From Synechococcus sp. CCY 9618 (GTDB taxonomy: Bacteria > Cyanobacteriota > Cyanobacteriia > PCC-6307 > Cyanobiaceae), in assembly GCF_019038415.1 (NCBI RefSeq), contig NZ_JAFKRG010000048.1, positions 158,847 through 222,846 on the forward strand: 64,000 nt of DNA. The letters are read 5' to 3'. Of this stretch, positions 26,035 through 34,459 are shown one piece after another; the stretch's first letter is position 1, and each line of letters opens with the position of its first letter. The notes below the pieces were generated by a model. That model did not search any database. It had not been told where the DNA came from and saw only the letters and a program-made list of their open reading frames with translations. Made by a program: the position numbers and the translations under genes.

Positions 26035-27210
26035 TTGTCGCAGGGCTTCTCTTCCGCCACCCTGCACGATTCCTGGCCGGCCGCAGTTCCAGCCCAGCCG
26101 TCCGGACTTCGTGGTCTCTCGCGCAACGATTTCGAGCTGACCTCCTTCATGGACAGCTCCAATCTGCGGGCGTCCTGGCAGATCGCCAACACGGTGATTC
26201 CCTATGGGGCGCTGTGGCTGGTGGTGGCCTGGAGCCGGTTGCATGCGCCGCTGCTGCTGGTGCCAGCCATGGCCCTGATGGTGCTGCTGCTGGCCCGCTG
26301 CTTCTCGCTGATGCACGACTGCGGCCACTATTCCCTGTTCCGCCAGCGGCGCCTGAACCGACTGTTCGGCTTCCTGCTCGGGGTGCTCAGCGCCATCCCC
26401 CAGTACCCCTGGTCGCGGGGCCACGCCTACCACCACCGCCACAATGGCGACTGGGAGAAGTACCAGGGACCTTCGGCCCTTGTCACCACCAGCGCCTTCG
26501 CCGCCCTCAGCCCGGGTGGCCAGAGGTTCTACCGCTGGCTGCGCCACCCGGCCATGCTGTTCCCTGGCGGCTTCTTCTACCTGGTGATCAAGCCCCGCCT
26601 GGCCCTGCTGCTGGGTGCGGCCGGGTTCTTCCCCCACCTGGTGCGCTGCCTGCGCAGCACCGACGAGCCCATGGGGCTGCGCCAGATCCTGGCCAGCTAT
26701 CGCTCGAAGGGCTGGTATACACCCACGGAATTCTGGGATCTGCTCGGCAACAACATCGCCGTGATCAGCTCCTGGTGGCTGATGTCCCGCTGGCTCGGGG
26801 CCGGCGTGTTCTGGTCGATCTATGCCCCGGTGATGGCCTGCGCGGCGGCGATCTTCATCTGCATCTTCTTTGTGCAGCACAACTTTCCGGGCTCCTATGC
26901 CCACCGCACCGAGGGCTGGAGCGAGATGGCCGGGGTGCTGGAGGGCACCAGCGACCTGGATCTGCCGCCGCTGCTGAACTGGTTCTCCGCCGACATCGGC
27001 TGCCATGCCATCCACCACCTCTCGTCCCGGATTCCCAACTACCGGCTGCGGGCCGCCCAGGAGCGCAATGCTCACCTGCTCGGAGGCGTGCGCCGGCTGT
27101 CGTTGGCCGACATTCCCACCTGCTTCAGCTACATCCTCTGGGATCCCCTGGCCTGCCGGCTGACCACCATCGACGCCGGCGGGGTTGCGGCGGATCCGGC
27201 GGCGGCCTGA
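26032..27210 (+). CDS. Acyl-lipid fatty acid desaturase (omega type)
   Basis: The protein has 392 residues with the three histidine boxes that bind the di-iron centre: HDCGH (in SLMHDCGHYSLFRQ), HAYHH (in SRGHAYHHRHNGDWE) and HAIHH (in IGCHAIHHLSSRIPNYRLR). The last box followed by S..IPNY.LR resembles acyl-lipid delta-12/omega-3 desaturases acting on membrane lipids. About four to five membrane helices lie between the boxes. GTG 26032 is preceded by a good Shine-Dalgarno. Carotenoid hydroxylase/ketolase activity is a less likely alternative. The YjbQ gene follows after 8 bp. Confidence 0.86.
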   Translation: MLSQGFSSATLHDSWPAAVPAQPSGLRGLSRNDFELTSFMDSSNLRASWQIANTVIPYGALWLVVAWSRLHAPLLLVPAMALMVLLLARCFSLMHDCGHYSLFRQRRLNRLFGFLLGVLSAIPQYPWSRGHAYHHRHNGDWEKYQGPSALVTTSAFAALSPGGQRFYRWLRHPAMLFPGGFFYLVIKPRLALLLGAAGFFPHLVRCLRSTDEPMGLRQILASYRSKGWYTPTEFWDLLGNNIAVISSWWLMSRWLGAGVFWSIYAPVMACAAAIFICIFFVQHNFPGSYAHRTEGWSEMAGVLEGTSDLDLPPLLNWFSADIGCHAIHHLSSRIPNYRLRAAQERNAHLLGGVRRLSLADIPTCFSYILWDPLACRLTTIDAGGVAADPAAA

Positions 27211-27218
27211 GTCCGGCG

Positions 27219-27671
27219 ATGCTGCGCCAGAGCCTGCTGCAGCTGAGCGTGTCCACGGCGGGGGAGGGCTTCGACGACATCACCGAGGCGCTGAACCGGC
27301 AGATCGCCGCCAGCGGCCTGCAGCTCGGCACGGCCACCATCGCCTGCCTGCACACCAGCTGCAGCCTGACGGTGAACGAGAACGCCGACCCCCGGGTGCT
27401 GGTGGATCTGGCCGCCTATCTGCGGGCGCTCGTGCCCCAGGACGGTGTGCGCTCCCTGAGCGGGCTTGGAGAGCGGCGTGCCTGGGTGCACGATGAGGAA
27501 GGGCCGGACGACATGCCCGCCCACATCCGCACCGCCCTGACCTGCACCAGCCTCTCCCTGCCCTTCCAGTCCGGCCGGCTTCTGCTCGGCACCTGGCAGG
27601 CCGTCTATCTCTGGGAACACCGCACCCTTCCCCATCAGCGCCGGCTCAGCCTGCATCTGGTGGGGGAATGA
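27219..27671 (+). CDS. YjbQ/UPF0047 family protein
   Basis: A 150-residue soluble protein. The ATIACLHTSCSLTVNENADP motif and the C-terminal LLLGTWQAVYLWEHRTLPHQ with conserved Trp, Glu and His are the UPF0047 signature. Members have weak thiamine-phosphate synthase activity in vitro; the physiological role is unclear. ATG 27219 comes 8 bp after the desaturase stop, so they are probably co-transcribed. Confidence 0.9.
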   Translation: MLRQSLLQLSVSTAGEGFDDITEALNRQIAASGLQLGTATIACLHTSCSLTVNENADPRVLVDLAAYLRALVPQDGVRSLSGLGERRAWVHDEEGPDDMPAHIRTALTCTSLSLPFQSGRLLLGTWQAVYLWEHRTLPHQRRLSLHLVGE

Positions 27672-27687
27672 CCCCCGCTTCCCCGCC

Positions 27688-27960
27688 ATGGCCATCTCCG
27701 TCACCTCCCCCTGTCCGGACGCCACCATCGAGCGGCTGGAGATCCACTCCTGGCCCATCTGGACCTGTGAGCCCAGCAGCTTCACCTGGACCTACGACGC
27801 CGAGGAGACCTGCCTGCTGCTGGAGGGGGAGGTGACGGTGACGCCGGAGGGGGGAGAGCCGGTGCGCTTCGGGGCCGGCGATCTGGTGGTGTTCCCCGAG
27901 GGGCTCCGCTGCCGCTGGCAGGTGCACGCGCCGGTGCGCAAGCACTACCGGTTCGCCTGA
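27688..27960 (+). CDS. Small cupin-domain protein
   Basis: A 90-residue single-domain cupin of the Cupin_3 (DUF861) type. Motifs are IWTCEPSSFTWTYDAEETCL, LLLEGEVTVTPEGGEPVRFG and AGDLVVFPEGLRCRWQV. The usual first-motif metal His residues are largely absent (Glu and Cys are seen instead), as is common in this subfamily. ATG 27688 follows a C-rich stretch. It is in a same-strand run with YjbQ and the pterin dehydratase. Confidence 0.85.
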   Translation: MAISVTSPCPDATIERLEIHSWPIWTCEPSSFTWTYDAEETCLLLEGEVTVTPEGGEPVRFGAGDLVVFPEGLRCRWQVHAPVRKHYRFA

Positions 27961-28005
27961 CCGGTAGCCCCCGTCCGTCCCCACTGTTCTTCGCTCTGTT
28001 CCACC

Positions 28006-28293
28006 ATGGCCGCCCAACCCCTCACCCCCGCCCAGATCGATTCCCTGCCCCGGGAGCTGCCGGAGTGGACCGTGCGCGAGGGCAAGCTGCACCGCGAGCT
28101 GCGCTTCGCCGACTTCTCCGCCGCCTTCGGCTTCATGGCCCGGGTGGCCCTGGCCGCTGAGGCGATGGGCCACCATCCGGAATGGTGCAACGTCTGGAAC
28201 CGGGTGACGATCAACCTCACCACCCACGACACCGGTGGGCTGTCGGACCTGGATCTGGAGCTGGCCAAGCGGATCGATGGGCTGGTGAGCTGA
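28006..28293 (+). CDS. 4a-hydroxytetrahydrobiopterin dehydratase (pterin carbinolamine dehydratase)
   Basis: The protein has 95 residues, the normal length for this family. The active-site motif [19 protein letters not shown] followed by [18 protein letters not shown] holds the paired His and the distal His/Asp needed for dehydration of the 4a-carbinolamine. An intact motif points to an active enzyme rather than the degenerate carboxysome-associated homologue (acRAF) of alpha-cyanobacteria. The ATG follows a markedly pyrimidine-rich leader. Confidence 0.92.
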   Translation: MAAQPLTPAQIDSLPRELPEWTVREGKLHRELRFADFSAAFGFMARVALAAEAMGHHPEWCNVWNRVTINLTTHDTGGLSDLDLELAKRIDGLVS

Positions 28294-28342
28294 GGCCGCC
28301 CCCACGGGATCGCGCTACCTCCGCAGGTGTGCCGCACGCCGC

Positions 28343-28975
28343 ATGACCCCGGCACCTCCCCACCGTCCAGCCGCTCCGACGCTGGAGCCGTTGGCCTTGC
28401 CCTGGGATCTGCGCCTCAGCCCGGAGCAGTTTGAGCGGGTGTGTCAGGCGAACCCTGAGGCTGTGCTCGAACTCGCCGCCGATGGTCAGTTGATCGCCAC
28501 GACGCCCACCGGCAGCGAAACCGGCGCCCGCAATCAGGCGCTGGGTGCGCTGATCTGGCTGGCCGTCCGCCGCACGGGTCTTGCCCTGGAGGTGTTTGAC
28601 AGCTCCACCGGTTTTCGCCTGCCCGATGGCTCTGTGCTGAGCCCCGACGTCTCCGTGGTGCGCCAGGAGCGCTGGACAGCCCTCACGGCCGAGCAACGCC
28701 GGGGTTTCGTCCCCCTCTGCCCCGATGTGGTGGTGGACCTGGCCAGCCCGTCGGAGGAAGGCCCCCGCGGGCTGACGGCCCTGCGACAGAAGATGAAGCG
28801 CTACCGCGCCAATGGCGCCCAACTCGGCTGGCTGTTGATTCCCGAGGAGCTGGCCGTGGAGATCTGGACCGCCGCCGAGGCCGCACCGCAACGCCTCGCC
28901 CCGGCCCAGGTCCTGGATGCCGCACAGCTGTTCCCCGGTTTGCAGATCGAGCTGGCCGAGGTGTGGGCGGGCTGA
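28343..28975 (+). CDS. Uma2 family (DUF820) restriction-endonuclease-like protein
   Basis: A 210-residue PD-(D/E)XK-like protein. The pattern includes LELAADGQLIATTPTGSETG, FRLPDGSVLSPDVSVVRQER, VVVDLASPSEE and LRQKMKRYRANGAQLGWLL. In the usual ExxSPS core the Glu is Asp (VDLASPS). Uma2 proteins are very abundant in cyanobacteria, often near mobile or defence loci, but their role is unproven. There is no methylase or partner gene beside it. Confidence 0.88.
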   Translation: MTPAPPHRPAAPTLEPLALPWDLRLSPEQFERVCQANPEAVLELAADGQLIATTPTGSETGARNQALGALIWLAVRRTGLALEVFDSSTGFRLPDGSVLSPDVSVVRQERWTALTAEQRRGFVPLCPDVVVDLASPSEEGPRGLTALRQKMKRYRANGAQLGWLLIPEELAVEIWTAAEAAPQRLAPAQVLDAAQLFPGLQIELAEVWAG

Positions 28976-28977
28976 AC

Positions 28978-29448
28978 TCAACCCCTCTCGATCAGATACG
29001 TCCGCACATGGCTGACCAGGGGCCGGCCCAGCGCCGCTCCCGTAGTCAGCCAGTGGCTTGCCACCAGCTCGAGGCCGTCTAGGCGGATCGCGGGCTCCCG
29101 CGCCGCCTGCAGCGTGAAGATCGTCACGCTGTTCTTCCCCCGCGCTGAGGTTTCGGTGATCTGCCAGGGATCCAGCAGCTCCTCTGCCGACACCCGTAGC
29201 CCCAGCTCTTCGGCCAGCTCCCGCACCGCCGCCTGCCGCGCCGTTTCCCCTCGCTCCAGTCCCCCTCCCGGCAGCCCCAGGCCGTGGCGGTAGCTGGTCT
29301 GCACCAGCAGCAGCCGCCCCCGGTGCCAGATCGCCACCAGGGCGCCGTGGTTGTGGGGCCGGGACAGCAGTAGATAGATGCCATACAGACTCGCCGCCAG
29401 CCAGTAGAGGCGTAGCCAGGCCACCAGCCGCTTCAGCCGTTTCCCCAT
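28978..29448 (-). CDS. NUDIX hydrolase with N-terminal hydrophobic segment
   Basis: The protein has 156 residues. A complete Nudix box is present (GGGLERGETARQAAVRELAE followed by ELGL), so it should cleave a nucleoside-diphosphate-linked substrate. The N-terminus has a basic start and a membrane-like stretch (LRLYWLAASLYGIYLLL), which suggests membrane attachment and is unusual for housekeeping NUDIX enzymes. It is convergent with Uma2 by 2 bp and lies downstream of clpB on the same strand. Confidence 0.88.
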   Translation of the reverse strand: MGKRLKRLVAWLRLYWLAASLYGIYLLLSRPHNHGALVAIWHRGRLLLVQTSYRHGLGLPGGGLERGETARQAAVRELAEELGLRVSAEELLDPWQITETSARGKNSVTIFTLQAAREPAIRLDGLELVASHWLTTGAALGRPLVSHVRTYLIERG

Positions 29449-29481
29449 CAGCCAGGTGGCCCTGCGCCGATCAACAAGTGC

Positions 29482-32115
29482 TCATCCCACCAGCGCCGGC
29501 TCCACCCGCTGGATCTCGGCCGGTTCGGCCTGGCGGAAGCGCAGGCGCTCGTCCTGCACATCCACCGCGATGGTGCTGCCGGCGGGGAAGCGCCCCGCCA
29601 GGATCGCCTTGGCGATCGGGGTCTCCAGCTCCCGCTGGATCGCCCGCTTCAGCGGCCGGGCCCCGTAGACCGGGTCGTAGCCGACGCCGGCGAGCCAGTC
29701 GAGGGCCTCCTCCTCCAGGCGCAGGCTGAGCTTGCGGTCTTCCAGCCGTTGCTGCAGCCGCTGCACCTGCAGCACCACGATCTGGCGCAGCTCCTCCTCC
29801 CGCAGGCTGCGGAAGATGATCGACTCGTCGAGCCGGTTGAGGAATTCCGGGCGGAAGTGGGCGCGCAGGGCCTCGTTGACCCGTTTCTCCATCTCGCCGA
29901 AGCGGGCCGGATCGCCGGCCAGATCCAGGATCGAGGCGCTGCCGATGTTGCTGGTGAGGATCAGCACCGTGTTGGTGAAATCCACCGTGCGGCCCTGGCC
30001 GTCGGTGACGCGGCCGTCATCGAGGATCTGCAGCATCACGTTGAACACATCGGGGTGGGCCTTCTCCACCTCGTCGAACAGGATCACGGCGTAGGGCCGC
30101 CGCCGCACCGCTTCGGTGAGCTGGCCGCCCTCCTCGTAGCCCACGTAGCCCGGAGGCGCTCCGATCAGCCGCGACACGGCGTGCTTCTCCATGTATTCGC
30201 TCATGTCGATGCGCACCATGGCCTGCTCGCTGTCGAACAGCTGGGCCGCCAGGGCCTTGGAGAGCTCGGTCTTGCCGACGCCGGTGGGGCCCAGGAACAG
30301 GAAGCTGGCGATCGGGCGGTTGGGGTCGGAGAGGCCGGCCCGGGAGCGCTGGATCGCATCGGCCACCGCCGTCACGGCCTGCTCTTGGCCGATCACCCGG
30401 GTGTGCAGCTCGTCTTCGAGGTGGAGCAGTTTCTCCATCTCCGACTGCACCAGCTTGCTCACCGGGATGCCCGTCCACTTGGCGATCACCTCGGCGATGT
30501 CGTCCTCGGTGACCTCCTCCCGCAGCAGGTTCTTCTCACCGGCGTGGGCGCTCAGCTCCGCCTCGCGGGCGGCCAGCTTCTTGTTCAGCCCGGCCAGGGT
30601 GCCGTACTCCAGCTCGGCCGCCTTGTTGAGGTCGTAGTTGCGCTTGGCCTGCTCCACCTGCAGCTGCACCTGCTCGATCTCCTCCTTGAGGGCGGAGAGT
30701 TCGTCGATCGAGCCCTTCTCCTTCTGCCACTGGGCGTTGAGGTTGCTCTGCTGTTCGCCCAGCTCGGCCAGTTCTTTCTCCAGCCGCTCCAGCCGGTCGC
30801 GGCTGGCCGGATCCGATTCCCGCCCCAGGGAGAGCTTCTCCATCTCCAGCTGCAGGATGCGGCGGTCGAGTTCGTCGATCTCCTCGGGCTTGGAGGTGAT
30901 CTCCATCTTCAGGCGGGCCGCCGATTCGTCCATCAGGTCGATGGCCTTGTCGGGCAGGAAGCGATCGGCGATGTAGCGGCTGGACAGCACGGCGGCGGCC
31001 ACCAGGGCGTTGTCGGCGATGCGCACGCCGTGGTGCACCTCGTAGCGCTCCTTCAGGCCCCGCAGGATCGAGATCGTGTCCTCCACCGTGGGCTGATCCA
31101 CGAACACCTGCTGGAAGCGGCGCTCCAGGGCCGGATCCTTCTCGATGTGCTGGCGGTGCTCATCCAGGGTGGTGGCACCGATGCAGCGCAGTTCGCCGCG
31201 GGCCAGCATCGGTTTGAGCAGGTTGCTGGCATCCATGGCGCCGCCGGTGGCGCCGGCTCCCACCACCGTGTGGATCTCGTCGATGAACAGGACGATCTGA
31301 CCCTCGCTGGAGGTGACCTCCTTGAGCACGGCCTTGAGCCGTTCCTCGAACTCGCCCCGGTACTTGGCACCGGCGATCAGGGCGCCCATGTCGAGGGCGA
31401 TCAGCTGGCGGTTCTGCAGGGCGCTGGGCACGTCGCCGTTGACGATCCGCTGGGCCAGACCTTCCACGATCGCCGTCTTGCCGACGCCGGGTTCACCGAT
31501 CAGCACCGGGTTGTTCTTGGTGCGGCGGCTGAGGATCTGGATCGTGCGGCGGATCTCCTCATCCCGCCCGATCACCGGATCCAGCTTGCCCTCGCGGGCG
31601 GCGGCGGTGAGGTCGCGGCCGTATTTCTCCAGCGATTCGTAGGTGCCCTCGGGGTTCTGGTCATTCACCCGCTGGCTGCCCCGCACCGCCTGCACCGCCT
31701 CCTTGAGCTTGCGGCCATCGGTGCCGCACTGGGAGAGCAGCTGGCGGCCGCAGCGGTCATCACCGGCCAGGGCCAGGAGCAGGTGCTCCACGGCGATGTA
31801 GCTGTCCTCGAATTCCTTCTTGAGGGCGTCGGCCCCGTCCAGCACCGCGTTCAGGCCCTTGCCCAGATACACGTTGTCGGGGCTGCTGGCCAGGCTGGGC
31901 TGGGAGGCGATGAAGGCCTCCAGCTTCTGGCCCAGGACGCCCAGGTCGACCCCCGCCTTCTCCAGGATCCGGGTGGCCAGATCCTGCTGGGCCAGCAGGG
32001 CGGCGAACAGGTGCTCGCTCTCCATCTGCTGCTGGCGCTTCTGCTGGGCCAGCTGCTGGGAGGCCACCACGGCGCCCCAGGCCTTTTCGGTGAACAGTTC
32101 GGCGGTGGGATGCAT
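29482..32115 (-). CDS. clpB: ClpB disaggregase (Hsp100)
   Basis: The protein has 877 residues, normal for ClpB. Domains are an N-terminal Clp_N repeat pair, AAA+ domain 1 (Walker [16 protein letters not shown] near residue 205), a coiled-coil middle domain (about 410-530) and AAA+ domain 2 (Walker [16 protein letters not shown] near 608). There is no ClpP-binding tripeptide loop, so it pulls apart aggregates together with DnaK rather than feeding a protease. The start ATG 32115 ([13 protein letters not shown]) follows an excellent Shine-Dalgarno, GGGAGGAG (32123-32130, 7-nt spacing). The open frame continues upstream only as non-coding sequence. The leader holds alternative hairpins. Confidence 0.97.
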   Translation of the reverse strand: MHPTAELFTEKAWGAVVASQQLAQQKRQQQMESEHLFAALLAQQDLATRILEKAGVDLGVLGQKLEAFIASQPSLASSPDNVYLGKGLNAVLDGADALKKEFEDSYIAVEHLLLALAGDDRCGRQLLSQCGTDGRKLKEAVQAVRGSQRVNDQNPEGTYESLEKYGRDLTAAAREGKLDPVIGRDEEIRRTIQILSRRTKNNPVLIGEPGVGKTAIVEGLAQRIVNGDVPSALQNRQLIALDMGALIAGAKYRGEFEERLKAVLKEVTSSEGQIVLFIDEIHTVVGAGATGGAMDASNLLKPMLARGELRCIGATTLDEHRQHIEKDPALERRFQQVFVDQPTVEDTISILRGLKERYEVHHGVRIADNALVAAAVLSSRYIADRFLPDKAIDLMDESAARLKMEITSKPEEIDELDRRILQLEMEKLSLGRESDPASRDRLERLEKELAELGEQQSNLNAQWQKEKGSIDELSALKEEIEQVQLQVEQAKRNYDLNKAAELEYGTLAGLNKKLAAREAELSAHAGEKNLLREEVTEDDIAEVIAKWTGIPVSKLVQSEMEKLLHLEDELHTRVIGQEQAVTAVADAIQRSRAGLSDPNRPIASFLFLGPTGVGKTELSKALAAQLFDSEQAMVRIDMSEYMEKHAVSRLIGAPPGYVGYEEGGQLTEAVRRRPYAVILFDEVEKAHPDVFNVMLQILDDGRVTDGQGRTVDFTNTVLILTSNIGSASILDLAGDPARFGEMEKRVNEALRAHFRPEFLNRLDESIIFRSLREEELRQIVVLQVQRLQQRLEDRKLSLRLEEEALDWLAGVGYDPVYGARPLKRAIQRELETPIAKAILAGRFPAGSTIAVDVQDERLRFRQAEPAEIQRVEPALVG

Positions 32116-32122
32116 GGGTGGA

Positions 32123-32130
32123 CTCCTCCC
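32123..32130 (-). promoter_or_regulatory. Strong Shine-Dalgarno of clpB
   Basis: GGGAGGAG on the minus strand, 7 nt before the clpB ATG. It stands out because most genes here lack a recognisable Shine-Dalgarno. Confidence 0.7.
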
Positions 32131-32182
32131 TCGGGACGATCGCTGAAGCCAACGTATGAATCCTCGCCGGATCGGCCGAGAG

Positions 32183-32236
32183 GGAGGACCGAACCGCCCC
32201 GTTCGGCCCTCCTCCCCGGCGCCGTGCAGGCCGAAC
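32183..32236 (-). promoter_or_regulatory. Competing hairpins in the clpB upstream region
   Basis: In minus-strand RNA the segment GGAGGGCCGAAC (32212-32201) can pair over 12 bp, including one G-U, with GUUCGGUCCUCC (32194-32183) across a 6-nt loop. The same segment can instead pair over 8 bp with the upstream GUUCGGCC (32236-32229). The two folds exclude each other. The pairing is better on the minus strand (G-U) than on the plus strand (A-C mismatch), supporting a role in RNA read toward clpB. No U-run follows, so it is not a simple intrinsic terminator. Confidence 0.5.
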
Positions 32237-32276
32237 CGAAGGGGTGGGAGAACCGTCCCGGCCGCGCCCCGGCCGC

Positions 32277-32606
32277 TCAGGGCAGGGGCAGCCGCTGGCC
32301 GTGTGTCTTGCCGCACAGCCTGGTGGGGCAGCCGTCGGGGCCGTAGAACGCATCGGCCGCCGACAGGCAGCCCATGGCGTTCTTCTGGGCCACCTGGGCC
32401 GGGGCGATGCGCAGGGGCTGGAGCACCTGCTCCTGGAGCGGCACCACCAGCCGGCAGGCATCGGGCGGCAGCCCGGGGCTCACCTGGATCGCCAGCGGCT
32501 GGTTGGGGGAGACGGCCTGGGCCCAAGAGGGGGCGGCCGCCATCGGCAGGACCCCTGCCAGGAGCACCGTGACGGCCGAAGCCAGGGAGGCGGCGGGGAT
32601 CGCCAT
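32277..32606 (-). CDS. Small secreted cysteine-containing protein, unknown function
   Basis: A 109-residue protein with a signal peptide ([20 protein letters not shown], probable cleavage after SWAQA). The mature part has four Cys: [28 protein letters not shown] and [10 protein letters not shown]. These could form two disulfides in the periplasm. The same-strand clpB starts 161 bp further on. ATG 32606 is preferred; ATG 32630 would add eight residues. I do not recognise a named family. Confidence 0.7.
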   Translation of the reverse strand: MAIPAASLASAVTVLLAGVLPMAAAPSWAQAVSPNQPLAIQVSPGLPPDACRLVVPLQEQVLQPLRIAPAQVAQKNAMGCLSAADAFYGPDGCPTRLCGKTHGQRLPLP

Positions 32607-32662
32607 CGGGTGCAGTCTGCTGGGCCCCATTCTCGCTTCCGCAACGGCTTTCAGCCAGCACC

Positions 32663-32668
32663 TAGGGT
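32663..32668 (+). promoter_or_regulatory. Predicted -10 element (TAGGGT)
   Basis: TAGGGT lies 26 bp before ATG 32695, in the divergent gap with the secreted Cys protein. It resembles the other TAGGNT elements in this window. Confidence 0.35.
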
Positions 32669-32694
32669 TCTGCACCAGTGCTCCGCCCGTGCCG

Positions 32695-32904
32695 ATGTCC
32701 TCCCCCGCCGCCGATCCGGCCCTGGTGGCTGAGCTGGCCTGCCAGTCCCTCGCCCTCGACGGCAGCGGCGCCGAGCCGGAGCGCGACTGCTGGCGGGCCG
32801 TGCATCGCCACGTCCACGGCATGCTTCCCTCCGAGTACGACATCCGCGAGGTGCCGGAGGAGCTCTACCTGGCGGTGCTGGCCGCCCGTCGCGCCCTCCC
32901 CTGA
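32695..32904 (+). CDS. Small soluble protein, unknown function
   Basis: A 69-residue protein. The C-terminal half, ERDCWRAVHRHVHGMLPSEY followed by DIREVPEELYLAVLAARRAL, is predicted helical and looks well constrained. It has no signal peptide. ATG 32695 is used; the frame is open further upstream without a better start. It is divergent from the secreted Cys protein and convergent with petJ, whose terminator lies just after its stop. Confidence 0.65.
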   Translation: MSSPAADPALVAELACQSLALDGSGAEPERDCWRAVHRHVHGMLPSEYDIREVPEELYLAVLAARRALP

Positions 32905-32911
32905 GCCCATG

Positions 32912-32936
32912 AAAAAGCCCCGGCGGGGCCGGGGCT
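32912..32936 (-). terminator. Rho-independent terminator of petJ
   Basis: A perfect 9-bp stem AGCCCCGGC / GCCGGGGCT with a 3-nt loop (32916-32936) is followed on the minus strand by a run of U (five A on the plus strand at 32912-32916). It lies 45 bp beyond the petJ stop. There is no U-run on the other side, so it serves the minus strand. Confidence 0.85.
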
Positions 32937-32980
32937 CATCGGAAGGGGTCGATCCGTGCCGTTCGGTGGATCGCCGGGAA

Positions 32981-33322
32981 TCAGGCCCAGCCCTTGGAAG
33001 CCATGTCGTCGACGTAGGCGGCCACGTCGGCGATGTCGGCCTCCGTGAGCTTGCCGCCGAAGGCGGGCATGGCGTTCTTGCCGTTGGTCACCTGGTAGGC
33101 GATGGCGGCCTGATGGTCGGACTCATAGTTGGCCAGATAGGCACTCAGGGCATCCGCCTTGAGGGTGCGCTCGGCGTTGACCACGTTGCCGCCACCCATG
33201 TGGCAGGCGGCGCAGTTGGCCGAGAAGATCTGGCCACCGTGGGCCGCATCGGCCGCGAAGCTCGGGGCGGCACCGAGCACCAGCGCCAGGCAGAGAGCGA
33301 AGAAGGAAAGAAGACGACGCAT
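32981..33322 (-). CDS. petJ: Cytochrome c6 (soluble lumenal electron carrier)
   Basis: A 113-residue precursor. A signal peptide (SFFALCLALVLGAAPSFAA) directs export to the thylakoid lumen/periplasm. The haem-binding CAACH lies in FSANCAACHMGGGNVV, and the axial Met in GKNAMPAFGGKLTEADI. The protein carries electrons from cytochrome b6f to photosystem I or to cytochrome oxidase. A strong terminator follows, and the upstream region has an inverted repeat around an AT-rich box. Confidence 0.95.
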   Translation of the reverse strand: MRRLLSFFALCLALVLGAAPSFAADAAHGGQIFSANCAACHMGGGNVVNAERTLKADALSAYLANYESDHQAAIAYQVTNGKNAMPAFGGKLTEADIADVAAYVDDMASKGWA

Positions 33323-33360
33323 GGGAAGGTGCGAAGGAAGGTGCCCGAAAGCACGTGCAA

Positions 33361-33385
33361 CCGGCCCAAATTAGGCAATGGCCGG
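33361..33385 (-). promoter_or_regulatory. Inverted repeat over a putative petJ -10 region
   Basis: CCGGCC (33361-33366) and GGCCGG (33380-33385) flank 13 bp containing the most AT-rich stretch upstream of petJ, read on the minus strand as TTGCCTAATTTG. The element lies about 40-60 bp before the petJ ATG. A bound regulator there could block the promoter. This is inference only. Confidence 0.35.
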
Positions 33386-33427
33386 CTGCCCATGCGGCCC
33401 TCCGACACATTCGCAACAATTGCCGCG

Positions 33428-34459
33428 TCAGGGGGTGCGGCCCGATCCCAGCCGCCCCCGGTGGGGAACCCCCGCCGTCTCCAGCACCGCGTCCAGGGTG
33501 GGAGCCAGGCTCACCAGGCCGAAGCGCTCGGGCGGACTCACCGGCTGGTGCACGAAGTGGCGCTGGCGGATCGAGAAGCGATCCCAGGCGTTCACCTCGA
33601 TCCGCAGCAGCTTGATCAGGCCCTCGATCAGCCAGCCCCGTAGATCGATCCCCACCGGCGGCAGCCACACCCGCCGCCAGCGGCACAGGCTGGCCACCGC
33701 CGTGTTGATCGTGATCGGCGCCTGGCCCAGCACCAGTCGCCGCACCGCCCCCTGGCCCGGCTCCGGGTTGGGGCCGTGGGGGGTGGTGGCCAGGTGGGCG
33801 CAGACCGTGGCGATGTCGGCGGCATGGATGAAGTGGAAGCTGGCGTCGGTGCGCAGCCAGCGGGCCAGCCACAGCCAGCCGAAGGCCTCCTTCAGCCCGG
33901 CCGTGAGATAGCTGGTGGGGTGGGGATCGGCCGTGCCCACCGAGCCACCGAACACCAGGGTGGGGAACACCGCCACGATCCTCGGCGCCAGGGGGTGGCG
34001 CTCCAGGTCCTGCAGGCAGGTGGCCTTGGTCTGGATGTACTCGGTGCCGTAGGCCATCGCTTCCGGCAGCAGCTGCAGCTGCCGGTCGAGGATGCTGGCG
34101 GTGGAGAAGTAGATCACCTGCTGCAGCCGCTCCGGATCGCTGAGCCGCAGCAGTTCCTTCACCGCCACCACGTTCACCGCCTGGGCCCGCTCCGGGTCGC
34201 CCCAGGCCGTGGCCGTGTGGATGATCCGGTCGGCGCTGGCGATCGCCGCGGCGTGGGGGCCCAGCTCGCGCAGATCACCCACCAGCACCGTGATGCGCGG
34301 GTGGTCGGCGGGCACGGCGCTGAGCTTGGCCGGATCGCGCAGCAGCAGCAGCAGCTGGGCGTCGCTGTTGGCCAGCAGGTTCTCGGCGATGTACTGGCCG
34401 ACACAACCGCTGGCGCCGGTGATCAGGATCCGCTGCGGCCCGGTGGTGGCGGCGCTCAA
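33428..34459 (-). CDS. NAD-dependent epimerase/dehydratase family protein (extended SDR)
   Basis: The protein has 343 residues. The Rossmann motif [19 protein letters not shown] at the N-terminus, then [12 protein letters not shown], the active-site YGTEYIQTK (YxxxK) and [15 protein letters not shown] mark an atypical/extended SDR. The substrate is unknown. Its ATG overlaps the hemE stop by 4 bp (ATGA), a tight arrangement that suggests the two are translated together; a tetrapyrrole-related substrate is possible but unproven. Confidence 0.86.
   Translation of the reverse strand: MSAATTGPQRILITGASGCVGQYIAENLLANSDAQLLLLLRDPAKLSAVPADHPRITVLVGDLRELGPHAAAIASADRIIHTATAWGDPERAQAVNVVAVKELLRLSDPERLQQVIYFSTASILDRQLQLLPEAMAYGTEYIQTKATCLQDLERHPLAPRIVAVFPTLVFGGSVGTADPHPTSYLTAGLKEAFGWLWLARWLRTDASFHFIHAADIATVCAHLATTPHGPNPEPGQGAVRRLVLGQAPITINTAVASLCRWRRVWLPPVGIDLRGWLIEGLIKLLRIEVNAWDRFSIRQRHFVHQPVSPPERFGLVSLAPTLDAVLETAGVPHRGRLGSGRTP

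Noticed and set aside
32183..32236. CIRCE heat-shock operator upstream of clpB
   Set aside because: The inverted repeats (GTTCGGCC/GGCCGAAC) do not match the CIRCE consensus TTAGCACTC-N9-GAGTGCTAA.
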